DNA of 64,000 nt from CAZYJR01 sp964647905 (GTDB taxonomy: Bacteria; Desulfobacterota; DSM-4660; Desulfatiglandales; HGW-15): assembly GCA_964647905.1 (NCBI GenBank), contig CAZYJR010000007.1, forward strand, positions 1-64,000, given 5' to 3'. A program made the translations under genes and the position numbers. Shown piece after piece: positions 16,262 through 24,509 of this stretch (positions are counted from its first letter, which is position 1; the number at the start of each line of letters is the position of its first letter). The notes beneath the pieces were generated by a model, which saw only the letters and a program-made list of their open reading frames with translations, had not been told where the DNA came from and ran no database searches.

Positions 16262-16468
16262 ATGCCGGTAAGAAAATACTCCACTTTAGAGGAAGCTGAA
16301 GAAGACACATGGTTTGAACCCGGTGATCCCCGAATCTGGGAGGGCATGCTTCGTCGCTGGGCGATTCATCAATTCTTTGCTCCTTTCAAGCCTCAGAGAC
16401 CGGGCGGTGTGTACAAGTATCGTTCGATTGAAGAAAAGCAAGGGGCCGATCAACTCAAGAGCGCTTGA
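16262..16468 (+). CDS. Small partner of the nucleotidyltransferase-like protein
   Basis: 68 residues: MPVRKYSTLEEAEEDTWFEP, then a Trp/Arg-rich helix and GGVYKYRSIEEKQGADQL. No annotated domain is known to me, but similar short proteins sit beside nucleotidyltransferases in many genomes. The 1-nt spacing means co-translation. It is probably the second half of a two-gene module; which member is toxic cannot be told. Confidence 0.6.
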   Translation: MPVRKYSTLEEAEEDTWFEPGDPRIWEGMLRRWAIHQFFAPFKPQRPGGVYKYRSIEEKQGADQLKSA

Positions 16469-16543
16469 ACCGGCGGCGTGGCGGGGGTAGAATGGACTCG
16501 CAAGTCAGGGTCTTTTTGTCCGATCTCTCAGAAAGGAGGCCCC

Positions 16544-16996
16544 ATGAAACAGAGCAACATTCGCATTAGACTCATGAAGGGTGAAGACTTTGACGCCGTG
16601 CTCAAGATTGATGAGAAGATAGTCAAGGCTTCCCGAACGGACTACTATGAGGTGAAGTTTGAAAAGCTTTTTAAATCCAAGGATTATCTGCCTGTATCAC
16701 TTGTAGCGGAGACTGAAGACGGGACTGTCGTAGGGTTTGTGATGGGAGAGCTCTATATGGGGGAGTATGGTATTTTCCAGGAAGAAGCGACTCTGGATAC
16801 CATAGGAGTGGATCCGGATTACCAGCACAAGGGTATAGGTGAGCAGTTGATTAATGAGTTCATAGATCACTTGAGGAAGGTAGGCGTCAAGAAGATAAAC
16901 ACTTTGGTCAACTGGAACGATTCCATGCTTCTGCATTTCTTTAGCGCAAACCGGTTCAGCCCGTCCAAGACGATAAACCTGGAACGATTGATTTAA
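16544..16996 (+). CDS. GNAT-family N-acetyltransferase
   Basis: 150 residues from the ATG at 16544 (AAAGGAGG, 6 nt). The acetyl-CoA binding motif is VDPDYQHKGIGEQLINEFI, followed by INTLVNWNDSMLLHFFSANRF, typical of the RimI/PhnO group. Substrate unknown. It converges with livF, 13 bp between stops. Confidence 0.85.
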   Translation: MKQSNIRIRLMKGEDFDAVLKIDEKIVKASRTDYYEVKFEKLFKSKDYLPVSLVAETEDGTVVGFVMGELYMGEYGIFQEEATLDTIGVDPDYQHKGIGEQLINEFIDHLRKVGVKKINTLVNWNDSMLLHFFSANRFSPSKTINLERLI

Positions 16997-17009
16997 TTCA
17001 TCAGGGCGC

Positions 17010-17735
17010 CTAAGAGCGGCTCGGCCTCTCTTCCCTGAGGCCGAGCAGGGCGTCTATCATTTCATTGTTCTCCCGAGCCTCTTCAGCCGTGCCTTCCCAG
17101 ACTTTCCTGCCGGACTCCAGCACGAGGACGTAATCGGCCGTCTCAAGGGCTCGTTGGGTGGACTGCTCGATCAGTAGGATGGTAAGGCCGTCCTTTTTTA
17201 GCGCGGCTATTGCCTCGTAGCATATGTCTATCATCTTGGGCATGAGGCCCAGGGAGAGCTCGTCTACAAGGAGGAGTCTGGGCTCGGACATAAGGGCGCG
17301 GCCTACGGACAGCATCTGCTGCTCACCCCCGGACAGGGAGCCGGCGGTTTGGTGGAGGCGCTCGCCCAGGCGGGGGAAAAGCGCCATCACCCGCTCTATG
17401 CCGGCTGGGGTCCTGTCTTTGGGGAGGGTGTAACCGCCCACCACCAAGTTTTCCCGTACGCTCAGGCTGGGGAAGAGCCTTCTCCCTTCCGGCACCACGG
17501 CGATCCGCTTCCTGACTCGCTCCATGGGCAAGTCCCGGGTAATGTCTTCGTTGTCGTAGAGGATGCTGCCGCCGTGGACCTCCACGTGGCCCGCTATACA
17601 CATTATGGTGGACGATTTGCCGGCGCCGTTCGCCCCGAGAAGGGCCAGGGTCCGGCCGCGCGGGACTTCCAGGGTGAGTCTGTCGACTGCGGTCATGTCA
17701 CCGTATCCGCAGGATAGGGATTCAAGCCGCAACAT
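17010..17735 (-). CDS. livF: Branched-chain/histidine-type ABC transporter ATPase LivF
   Basis: 241 residues. Walker A GANGAGKSS, signature LSGGEQQML, Walker B LLLVDELSLGL. LivF is one of two ATPases of the HAAT uptake systems. Its start overlaps the livG stop by 14 nt. It is last of nine genes downstream of hutU, which suggests that the transporter imports histidine or a histidine breakdown product rather than leucine; this is inference. Confidence 0.92.
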   Translation of the reverse strand: MLRLESLSCGYGDMTAVDRLTLEVPRGRTLALLGANGAGKSSTIMCIAGHVEVHGGSILYDNEDITRDLPMERVRKRIAVVPEGRRLFPSLSVRENLVVGGYTLPKDRTPAGIERVMALFPRLGERLHQTAGSLSGGEQQMLSVGRALMSEPRLLLVDELSLGLMPKMIDICYEAIAALKKDGLTILLIEQSTQRALETADYVLVLESGRKVWEGTAEEARENNEMIDALLGLREERPSRS

Positions 17736-18486
17736 CTTCCCGCTCCTTTCCCACGTAGGCGGCGCGTACGCCCGGGTCGCGCATGACCTCGTCCGGGGCT
17801 CCCTCGCCGATCTTGCGCCCGTTGTCCATCACCACCAGCCGCCTGCTCACACGCATCACTTCCCCCAGGTTGTGCTCGATCATGACCACAGTGGTGCCTT
17901 CGCGGTTGATCTCGGAGATGGTGTCTGCCAGGCGGGCGGCCTCCGCACTGTTGAGTCCCGCCAGCGGTTCGTCCAAGAGGAGGACCCGGGGCTCCAAGGC
18001 GAGGGCCCTGGCCACCTCAAGGCGCTTCCTCACCCCCAGGGGCTGACCGATTACGCTCTTGCCTGCCGCATCGGCAATGCCCACTCTCTGCAAATACTCC
18101 AGGGCCTTTTTTCTTTCCTCCTTTCGGTCCAGCATGGCCAAAGCCATGCCGATGCGCCTTATCTTGTGGTGCCCGGCAGCCAGGGCCACATTGTCCAGCA
18201 CGGTCATGGACCGGAAGGGTCGAACGATCTGGTGGGTCATGGCCAGGCCGAGCCGGGCCCGCTTATAGGTGGGCAGGCGGGAGATATCCCGGCCGGCGAG
18301 TATCACCCTGGCTTCCTGCGGGAGCACGACCCCGATCACTGCTCGTAGCAGTGTGGTCTTGCCGGCGCCGTTGGGTCCTATGAGACAAAGCATGTCTCCC
18401 TCACTGACCTGGAAGGACATATCCTCCACCGCGGTCACTCCTCCGAAACGGACGGTTACGTTCCTTACATCCAGAAGAGGGGTCAT
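17722..18486 (-). CDS. livG: ABC transporter ATPase LivG
   Basis: 254 residues from the ATG at 18486; the longer open frame upstream is a shadow of livM. Walker A GPNGAGKTTLLR, signature PLGVRKRLEVARAL, Walker B LLLDEPLAGLN, and the LivG-specific C-terminal extension. It overlaps livM by 4 nt, so translation is coupled. Confidence 0.92.
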   Translation of the reverse strand: MTPLLDVRNVTVRFGGVTAVEDMSFQVSEGDMLCLIGPNGAGKTTLLRAVIGVVLPQEARVILAGRDISRLPTYKRARLGLAMTHQIVRPFRSMTVLDNVALAAGHHKIRRIGMALAMLDRKEERKKALEYLQRVGIADAAGKSVIGQPLGVRKRLEVARALALEPRVLLLDEPLAGLNSAEAARLADTISEINREGTTVVMIEHNLGEVMRVSRRLVVMDNGRKIGEGAPDEVMRDPGVRAAYVGKEREDVAA

Positions 18487-19361
18487 GAAGCCGCCTCCCT
18501 TAGACCCCGGCGCCTGCTGCGGGCGAATTCCAGTACATCGCGGGCAAAGCCGGCCAGGCCTCCTGGTGCGAATCTCATGACCGCGAAGAGCAGGGCGCCG
18601 TAAACCAAAAGCTTGTAGTCCGAGATGAACCTGAAGAACTCGGGTACCAGCGTCAGTATGACCGTGGAGACTATGACGCCGTAGACCGACCCGATTCCAC
18701 CCACGGCCACCATGGAAAGGACAGTGATGGAGGTGATGAAGCCGAAATCGTCCGGCATGATGAACCTGGAAAAATAGGTGTAGAGCCCTCCGGCCAAACC
18801 GGCCATGGCCGTTCCTAGGGCAAAGGCGGCGAGCTTGTAGGCGGGCACGTCCACCGAGACCACTCGGGCTGCATCCTCGTCGTCCGCCACCGCGTCGAAT
18901 GCAAAGCCCATCCATGACTTCTTGATCCATAGATTGAATGCAGCGAAGAAGAGCGCCAGCGCAGCGACCAGGGCCAGGAAGCCCGGTTTGCCCAGGCCGG
19001 TGGCCGGGATGCCCGAGAGGCCGAGCTCCCCGCCCAGTAAGCTCTCCTGCTGGCGTACTATCCCCAGGAATAGGAACCCCACGCCCATGGTGGTGATGGC
19101 CAGGAAGTCCTCCCGCACCCGCAGGCTGGCCAATCCCACCACCAGGCCGAAAACGCCGGCCATTACCATGGCGGCCGTGAGTGAGGGGGCCACGGGCCAG
19201 CCGGCCTTGGCCAGGAGGGCCGCGGTGTAGGCCCCGATCCCGTAGAAGGCCGCGTGCCCCAGGCTGATCTGCCCGCAGAATCCCGAGATCACGTTCAGGC
19301 CGAGGGCCAGGATGATGTTGATGCCCACTATGGTCGCCAGGCTGACTTCATATAGTCCCAT
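18483..19361 (-). CDS. livM: ABC transporter permease LivM
   Basis: 292 residues, about eight helices. Family signatures: ALGLNVISGFCGQISLGHAA and DEDAARVVSVDVPAYKLAAF (the EAA-like loop). It works with LivH as the membrane pore. The 5' end is 3 bp from the livH stop. The C-terminal tail is basic (RSRRRGLREAAS). Confidence 0.92.
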   Translation of the reverse strand: MGLYEVSLATIVGINIILALGLNVISGFCGQISLGHAAFYGIGAYTAALLAKAGWPVAPSLTAAMVMAGVFGLVVGLASLRVREDFLAITTMGVGFLFLGIVRQQESLLGGELGLSGIPATGLGKPGFLALVAALALFFAAFNLWIKKSWMGFAFDAVADDEDAARVVSVDVPAYKLAAFALGTAMAGLAGGLYTYFSRFIMPDDFGFITSITVLSMVAVGGIGSVYGVIVSTVILTLVPEFFRFISDYKLLVYGALLFAVMRFAPGGLAGFARDVLEFARSRRRGLREAAS

Positions 19362-19364
19362 GGC

Positions 19365-20225
19365 TCAACCAGCTCCGAAAAGACCGCGGGGCCGCACCAT
19401 GAGCACCACGATGAGAAAGGCGAAGGCTATGGCGTCCCGGTCCAGATAGTCGCCCAGGTAGATGGTGCCGAAGGCCTCCACCACTCCCAGGACGAGCGAT
19501 GCGATCAGGGTGCCCTTGACGTTTCCGAGGCCCCCGAGCACGATGATGGCCAGGGCCTTGTAAGCGGGCACGGCGCCCATGGTGGGCTCCACAAGATTGT
19601 TCAAGAGGGAGACGAAGATGCCTCCCACGGCGGCCAGAGCGGACCCTATGAAGAAGTTCAGGTACCGCACCCGGACCGTGTCGATGCCGAAGCTCTTGGC
19701 GATTTCCGGATCGTCCACAGTCGCCCTCCAGGCCACCCCCAGACGGGTGTTCTGGGCGAGATAGCTCAGTCCTCCCAGGAGAACCACTGCTGCGGCCACC
19801 ATGCCTATCTGGGCCTCACGAAGGAACATGCCCGCCAGTGTGAATGTATCCTGGAGCGGCGGGTTCCCGTATGTAAGCCCGTAGGGGCCGAAGACCAGGC
19901 GGAAGACTTCCTCCATTGCTATGTAAAGGCCGATCGAGGCGATCAATGGAACGTAGGGCGGCTGGTTGAGGATCGGCTGGTAGCATAGTCGATACATGAG
20001 CATGCCGCCCAGGCCAACCACCAGGGCCGTGGCGACCATCGCCAGGGCCAGACTCCCGGTGGTGTTTGTAATCACCAGGCCCAGGTAGCCTCCCAGGGCG
20101 AAGAGCCCGGCGTGGGCCACGTGAAGGATCCTGAGCAGCCCGTAGACCAGGGTCAGGCCCACTGCTATGATCGCGTACATGCTGCCTTGGATCAGGCCTT
20201 GAACAAACAATTCCACGTGAAGCAA
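19365..20225 (-). CDS. livH: ABC transporter permease LivH
   Basis: 286 residues, about eight helices. Signatures: GLTLVYGLLRILHVAHAGLF near the N-terminus, DDPEIAKSFGIDTVRVRYL and a C-terminal MVRPRGLFG. Partner of LivM. The gap to livK upstream holds a strong hairpin. Confidence 0.92.
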   Translation of the reverse strand: MLHVELFVQGLIQGSMYAIIAVGLTLVYGLLRILHVAHAGLFALGGYLGLVITNTTGSLALAMVATALVVGLGGMLMYRLCYQPILNQPPYVPLIASIGLYIAMEEVFRLVFGPYGLTYGNPPLQDTFTLAGMFLREAQIGMVAAAVVLLGGLSYLAQNTRLGVAWRATVDDPEIAKSFGIDTVRVRYLNFFIGSALAAVGGIFVSLLNNLVEPTMGAVPAYKALAIIVLGGLGNVKGTLIASLVLGVVEAFGTIYLGDYLDRDAIAFAFLIVVLMVRPRGLFGAG

Positions 20226-20320
20226 GAGGCCTCTCCTTTCCGCCTCCTCCGGAGGGCATTAGAGCGGCGGCACCCGGGTCGTGGTGGTGCATTTCCCCGA
20301 TCACGTTCAGTCGGGATACG

Positions 20321-20351
20321 AGCGCCCGCCGGTCCCGGGCCGGCGGGCGCT
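20321..20351 (-). other. Strong intercistronic hairpin between livK and livH
   Basis: AGCGCCCGCCGG (20321-20332) pairs perfectly with 20340-20351 (12 bp) around a 7-nt loop. There is no T-run. It lies just past the livK stop, the usual place for stems that protect the abundant binding-protein message or lower downstream expression. Confidence 0.6.
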
Positions 20352-20368
20352 GTTCCTGAATCCCGGAG

Positions 20369-21520
20369 TTACTCCGAGGGCGGCGAGAGCAGCCCGGGAT
20401 CGGAGATCACAGAATGCTCGTGCCACTCGCCGTTCCTTACCACCTGATTCTGGACGTCCTTGAGCACCTCGCCCAGCTTGTTGAAGGAGATGGTGCCGGT
20501 GGCGGTCCTGAGGTTGGTGGCGGCGATCGCGTCTCGGATCGCCTTGGGATCTGTGGATCCTGCACGCTTGAGGGCGCCGGCCGCCACCTTGACCGCTGTA
20601 TGGGCCGAAGCCGCGACCATGTCCGCCGGGAATCCGGCCTTCTTTTCGAACTCGCGGATGAACTCCTGCGTCTCTTCGGCCTTGCCGTCGCGGTTGAGAT
20701 TGGTGGTGATTATCACCCCCTCGGCCGCCTTGCCGGCGATCTCGATGAACTTCTCAGAGTCGTAGCCTTCCTGTCCCACGATCTGTGCGGTTATGCCGGC
20801 CGCCCTGAGCTGGCTCACCAGCGGCCCGGCCGTGAAGTAGTACCCTGAGGCGTAAATGGCCTCGGGGTTGTCGTTCTTTACCTTGGCCACCAGGGAGCCG
20901 AACTGGCGGTCCTTTATGGAGTATTCATACTCGTTGATGATCTCGATGCCGAAATCCGCAGCAACGGATCTGAATCCCGCCGCCAGGGACTTGCCGAAGT
21001 CGTTCTGAAGGGTGATCATCACCACCTTCTTCAGGCCCAGGGTTTCGCCGATGAGCTTGGCCCCGGCCTTTCCCTGGATCTCCCCCAGAAAGGATGTACG
21101 GAACACATAGTCGCCCGCTCGAGTGATGTCCGGGTGTATGGCATAGGCCGAGATATAGGGAAGCCCTGCTTCCTGGAACACACCGGCGGCCGAGCGGGTG
21201 GGCGCGGAGTAGGAGCCTGAGATCCCCAGAACGACCTTGTCCTGGCCTATGAGCTTGTTGGCGATGGGGATGGCCTGCTTGGGTTCGGCCTGATCGTCGT
21301 AGACGATCAGTTCCAGCTTCTTCCCCATCACACCGCCTTCCTCGTTTATCTGCTCCACGGCCAGCTCCGCACCCAGAGTGGCGGATTTGCCGTCAGACGC
21401 GGCGAAACCGGTCTGAGGGGCGTGGAACCCGATTTTGATGGTGTCCTGCGCCTGGGCCGGGCCTGCTGCAAAAGCGGCAACGCCAGCGGCCAGCGCAATA
21501 ATGAGCATCCTTTTGATCAT
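20369..21520 (-). CDS. livK: ABC transporter periplasmic substrate-binding protein (LivK-like)
   Basis: 383 residues with a signal peptide ending AGPAQAQ. The mature part begins DTIKIGFHAPQTG, the type I binding-protein fold of the HAAT family. Conserved blocks: AAELAVEQINEEGGVMGKKL-like helix, YDDQAEPKQA, FRTSFLGEIQGKAGA. The ligand cannot be read from sequence; its place 92 bp after hutI points to histidine or urocanate. Confidence 0.92.
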   Translation of the reverse strand: MIKRMLIIALAAGVAAFAAGPAQAQDTIKIGFHAPQTGFAASDGKSATLGAELAVEQINEEGGVMGKKLELIVYDDQAEPKQAIPIANKLIGQDKVVLGISGSYSAPTRSAAGVFQEAGLPYISAYAIHPDITRAGDYVFRTSFLGEIQGKAGAKLIGETLGLKKVVMITLQNDFGKSLAAGFRSVAADFGIEIINEYEYSIKDRQFGSLVAKVKNDNPEAIYASGYYFTAGPLVSQLRAAGITAQIVGQEGYDSEKFIEIAGKAAEGVIITTNLNRDGKAEETQEFIREFEKKAGFPADMVAASAHTAVKVAAGALKRAGSTDPKAIRDAIAATNLRTATGTISFNKLGEVLKDVQNQVVRNGEWHEHSVISDPGLLSPPSE

Positions 21521-21612
21521 GACCTGGCACCTCCTTGTTTGAGTTCTCGTTCCTTGTGACCTTCCAAGGCCCCCCAGGGTTCATGGGCTAATCCCTATGG
21601 ATCCCTGCGGGA

Positions 21613-22839
21613 TCACCGCACCCGCACGCCGTCCTTGACAACGCCGGCGCAGGGGTTGAAGCCGAACCGGTATGCCAGCTCGGCAGGTTCGGCTATATCC
21701 CAGAGCACAAAATCAGCGGCCTTGCCCGCCTCGAGCGTACCCGCCTCCCCGGCCGATCCCAGGGCCTTGGCCGCATTCCTGGTGACCCCGGCCAGGGCCT
21801 CCTCGGGGGTCAGTGAGAAAAGGACGCAGGCCATGTTGAGCATCAGCAGGAGCGAGCAGGCCGGGGACGATCCCGGATTCATGTCCGTTGCCACCGCCAT
21901 GGGGATCCCGTGGTCTCGAAGAAGGTCCACGGGTGGCTTCTTTTCATCCTTGAGGAAGTAGAACGCCCCGGGCAGCATAACCGCCATAGTGCCTGCATCT
22001 GCCATGGCCGCCGCGCCCTCGTCGGAGAGATGCTCCAGGTGATCGGCGGACAGGGCCCCGTACCGGGCGCCCAAGGCGGCCCCGCCTTGATCGGAGAGCT
22101 GCTCGGCGTGGATCTTAACCGGGAGGCCGAGCTCGCGGGCGGCCTGAAATACGCGTTCGCTCTGGGCCGGGGAGAAGGCGATGCGCTCGCAGAATACATC
22201 CACCATGTCGGCAAGATCCTCTGCGGCCGCTCGGGGCATGACCTCTCGGCAGACGAACTCTATGTAGTCGTCCGGGCGGTCCCGGTATTCCGGGGGAAGG
22301 GTATGGGCTCCCAGGTATGTTGTAAGAATGCGGACAGGGAAACGCTCGCCCAGGGATCGGGCCGTCCTTAGCATGCGAAGCTCGGTTTCCATGTCCAGGC
22401 CGTAGCCGGACTTTATCTCTATGGTGGTGACTCCCTCGGCAAGCAGTGAGCGGAGGCGAGGGGCGCTTTGCCGGAGAAGAGATTCCTCGCTTGCCTCCCT
22501 GGTCGCCCTTACCGTGGATATGATCCCGCCGCCTTTTCGGGCCAGCTCCTCGTATGTTGCACCCTGGAGCCGCAGCTCGAACTCTCGGGCTCGACTGCCG
22601 CCATGGACCAGGTGCGTGTGGCAGTCGATCAGCCCGGGAGTGATCCAGGCCCCGCCGGCGTCGTGCCTGTTACGGGCGGTACGGGCGATCCGATTCGGCA
22701 GATCCTGCTCCCTGCCCACCCATGCGATACGCCCGCCCTCAACGGCGAGGGCCCCCTCGGGGATGCGGCCGTAGGGCTCACCCTCGGTCATGGTGGCCAA
22801 GTGGGCGTTCACATAAAGGTCGTATGCCTTCTCGCGCAT
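21613..22839 (-). CDS. hutI: Imidazolonepropionase
   Basis: 408 residues. Third step of histidine breakdown: 4-imidazolone-5-propanoate to N-formimidoyl-glutamate. Amidohydrolase metal site DCHTHLVHGG, then KSGYGL, KIHAEQLSD, SADHLEHL and ATDMNPGSSP, all standard for HutI. RBS GGAGAGG precedes the ATG. Cytoplasmic. Confidence 0.95.
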   Translation of the reverse strand: MREKAYDLYVNAHLATMTEGEPYGRIPEGALAVEGGRIAWVGREQDLPNRIARTARNRHDAGGAWITPGLIDCHTHLVHGGSRAREFELRLQGATYEELARKGGGIISTVRATREASEESLLRQSAPRLRSLLAEGVTTIEIKSGYGLDMETELRMLRTARSLGERFPVRILTTYLGAHTLPPEYRDRPDDYIEFVCREVMPRAAAEDLADMVDVFCERIAFSPAQSERVFQAARELGLPVKIHAEQLSDQGGAALGARYGALSADHLEHLSDEGAAAMADAGTMAVMLPGAFYFLKDEKKPPVDLLRDHGIPMAVATDMNPGSSPACSLLLMLNMACVLFSLTPEEALAGVTRNAAKALGSAGEAGTLEAGKAADFVLWDIAEPAELAYRFGFNPCAGVVKDGVRVR

Positions 22840-22938
22840 ACCTCTCCGCTCACCTGTTCAAGGCCTTATACTTAAGTGGCTTTGGAATTCCCCGGATTCG
22901 ATCGTAGTCCTCCATCTCCGCCCGGGCGCCTGCAGCGC

Positions 22939-23577
22939 TCAGGCAAGGGAGCGCTCGACCGTTTTCTCCAGGTCGCTCACCTCGGCCAGGGTCCGGGTCA
23001 ACAGCTCATCGGTCCGGGCTGCCAGGCTCCCGCGGAACTCTTCGTCCTTGATCGAGGACAGGTTTATTCTCACGTTGTATGCAGCTCCCTTGGCCGCGGC
23101 CCTTATGAGCTGCGCGGAGACCCCTGCATCCGTGATGCAGTTCGGGTTTCCCTTTTCCACCACCAGCCGGCAGAGGTCGCAGAGCTCCGCCGTGGCCTTC
23201 AGGGTCTCCAGGGGTGCCGCTGCCGCGGTCTTGAAGGCGTCCTGAACGGCCCGGGCCCTTGCGGCCTTTTCCTCGCCGGTGTCTTTGGGCAGCCGGAAGG
23301 CGGCCGCTACCTTGTTATACGCAGCGGCGTCCTCATCCACCAGCTCGAGCAGCCTCGCCCAGAGCTCATCCGCCCTGCCCCTCACCGTTTGCATCTCTTC
23401 GGCCGCGTCCTCGTACTTGTCTCTTCCCAGGGTCAGGCGGGATACCATGGCGCAAAGGGCCCCTGCCAGGCAGCCTGCCAGGGCGGCTGCGCTTCCTCCC
23501 CCCGGGGCCGGGGAGTCCCCGGCCAACTCCCTGGTGAAGGCCGCCAGCGGCTTCTCGGAGAGCTTTGCAGGGCTCAT
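22939..23577 (-). CDS. fchA: Formimidoyltetrahydrofolate cyclodeaminase
   Basis: 212 residues, an all-helical FTCD_C protein. DSPAPGGGSAAALAG is the folate-binding signature; NPNCITDAGV is also conserved. It converts 5-formimidoyl-THF to 5,10-methenyl-THF and ammonia, capturing the one-carbon unit of histidine. The start overlaps the transferase stop (ATGA), so the two halves of the animal bifunctional FTCD are separate but coupled here. Confidence 0.93.
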   Translation of the reverse strand: MSPAKLSEKPLAAFTRELAGDSPAPGGGSAAALAGCLAGALCAMVSRLTLGRDKYEDAAEEMQTVRGRADELWARLLELVDEDAAAYNKVAAAFRLPKDTGEEKAARARAVQDAFKTAAAAPLETLKATAELCDLCRLVVEKGNPNCITDAGVSAQLIRAAAKGAAYNVRINLSSIKDEEFRGSLAARTDELLTRTLAEVSDLEKTVERSLA

Positions 23578-24491
23578 TGCTCCTCTCCCATCATCTCCAG
23601 GAGGCGGAGCTCCACCACCTGAGAGGAGTCGAAGCCTGCGAGCTGCATGTAATAGGCCGCACTGTCCAGGAGTGCGGCCACCGGCACCATGCCGTAGACT
23701 TCGGTCTCCACTATGTTCACGCCCCAGCGCCTGGCCTCCATGCGGATCATCTCCACCACCCGGTACAAGGCGTTCTTCTCGTAGTCCACGATGTTCATGC
23801 TGACCTGGGTCATTCCGCGTTCCTCCAGGGAGAGCCCTATGCCCTTGACGTGGCAGAGGCCTCCCGAGGAGGCCCTGACCGCGGTCGCTATTCTCTGAGC
23901 GATCTCCCTGTCCGGGGTATCCAGGTTCACGTTGAATGCTATCAGGAACTTGCGGGCTCCGATCACCGTGGCCCCGGCCGAGGGATGCAGGCGGGGCTCG
24001 CCCACGTCCGGGCGGCGCTCGGGGTCGTTCACCTCATTCTTGAGCGCTTCGTATTGGCCTCTGCGTATGACCTCAAGCCGCCTGCGCTCAGGCCTCAAGG
24101 CCGCCTCCTCGTAAAAGTAGACAGGGACCCCCGTCTCTTGGTTGAATCGGCGGCCGAACTCATGGGCCAGCTCGACGCACTCTTCCATGGTGATCCCCCT
24201 GAGGGGAACGAACGGGATTACGTCCACCGCCCCGATTCGGGGGTGGCCGCCCTGGTGCTTCTCCAAGTCGATCTCCGCCACGGCGGTCCGGGCCGCTTCT
24301 ATCAGGGCGTCCTGAATGGGTTGGGGCGGTCCGACCAAGCTGACCACCAACCGGTTGTGGTCCTGGTCCGCCCGGTAGTCCAGCAGCCCGCAACCCCGGG
24401 TCTTCTTGAACGGCTCCACGATTCTCTCGATCCGCTCCTTGTCCCTTCCTTCCGAGAAATTGGGTACGCATTCTATCAGAGCGTTCTTCAT
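23574..24491 (-). CDS. ftcD: Glutamate formimidoyltransferase
   Basis: 305 residues. ECVPNFSEGRDKERIERIV at the N-terminus, DADHNRLVVSL-like block (DQDHNRLVVSLVG), GGHPRIGAVDVIPFVPL and GLSLEERGMTQVSMNIVDY are family hallmarks. It transfers the formimidoyl group of formiminoglutamate to tetrahydrofolate, releasing glutamate. With FchA it makes the formylglutamate route unnecessary. Confidence 0.94.
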   Translation of the reverse strand: MKNALIECVPNFSEGRDKERIERIVEPFKKTRGCGLLDYRADQDHNRLVVSLVGPPQPIQDALIEAARTAVAEIDLEKHQGGHPRIGAVDVIPFVPLRGITMEECVELAHEFGRRFNQETGVPVYFYEEAALRPERRRLEVIRRGQYEALKNEVNDPERRPDVGEPRLHPSAGATVIGARKFLIAFNVNLDTPDREIAQRIATAVRASSGGLCHVKGIGLSLEERGMTQVSMNIVDYEKNALYRVVEMIRMEARRWGVNIVETEVYGMVPVAALLDSAAYYMQLAGFDSSQVVELRLLEMMGEEQ

Positions 24492-24509
24492 GGCTCTCCT
24501 TTCAATGCC

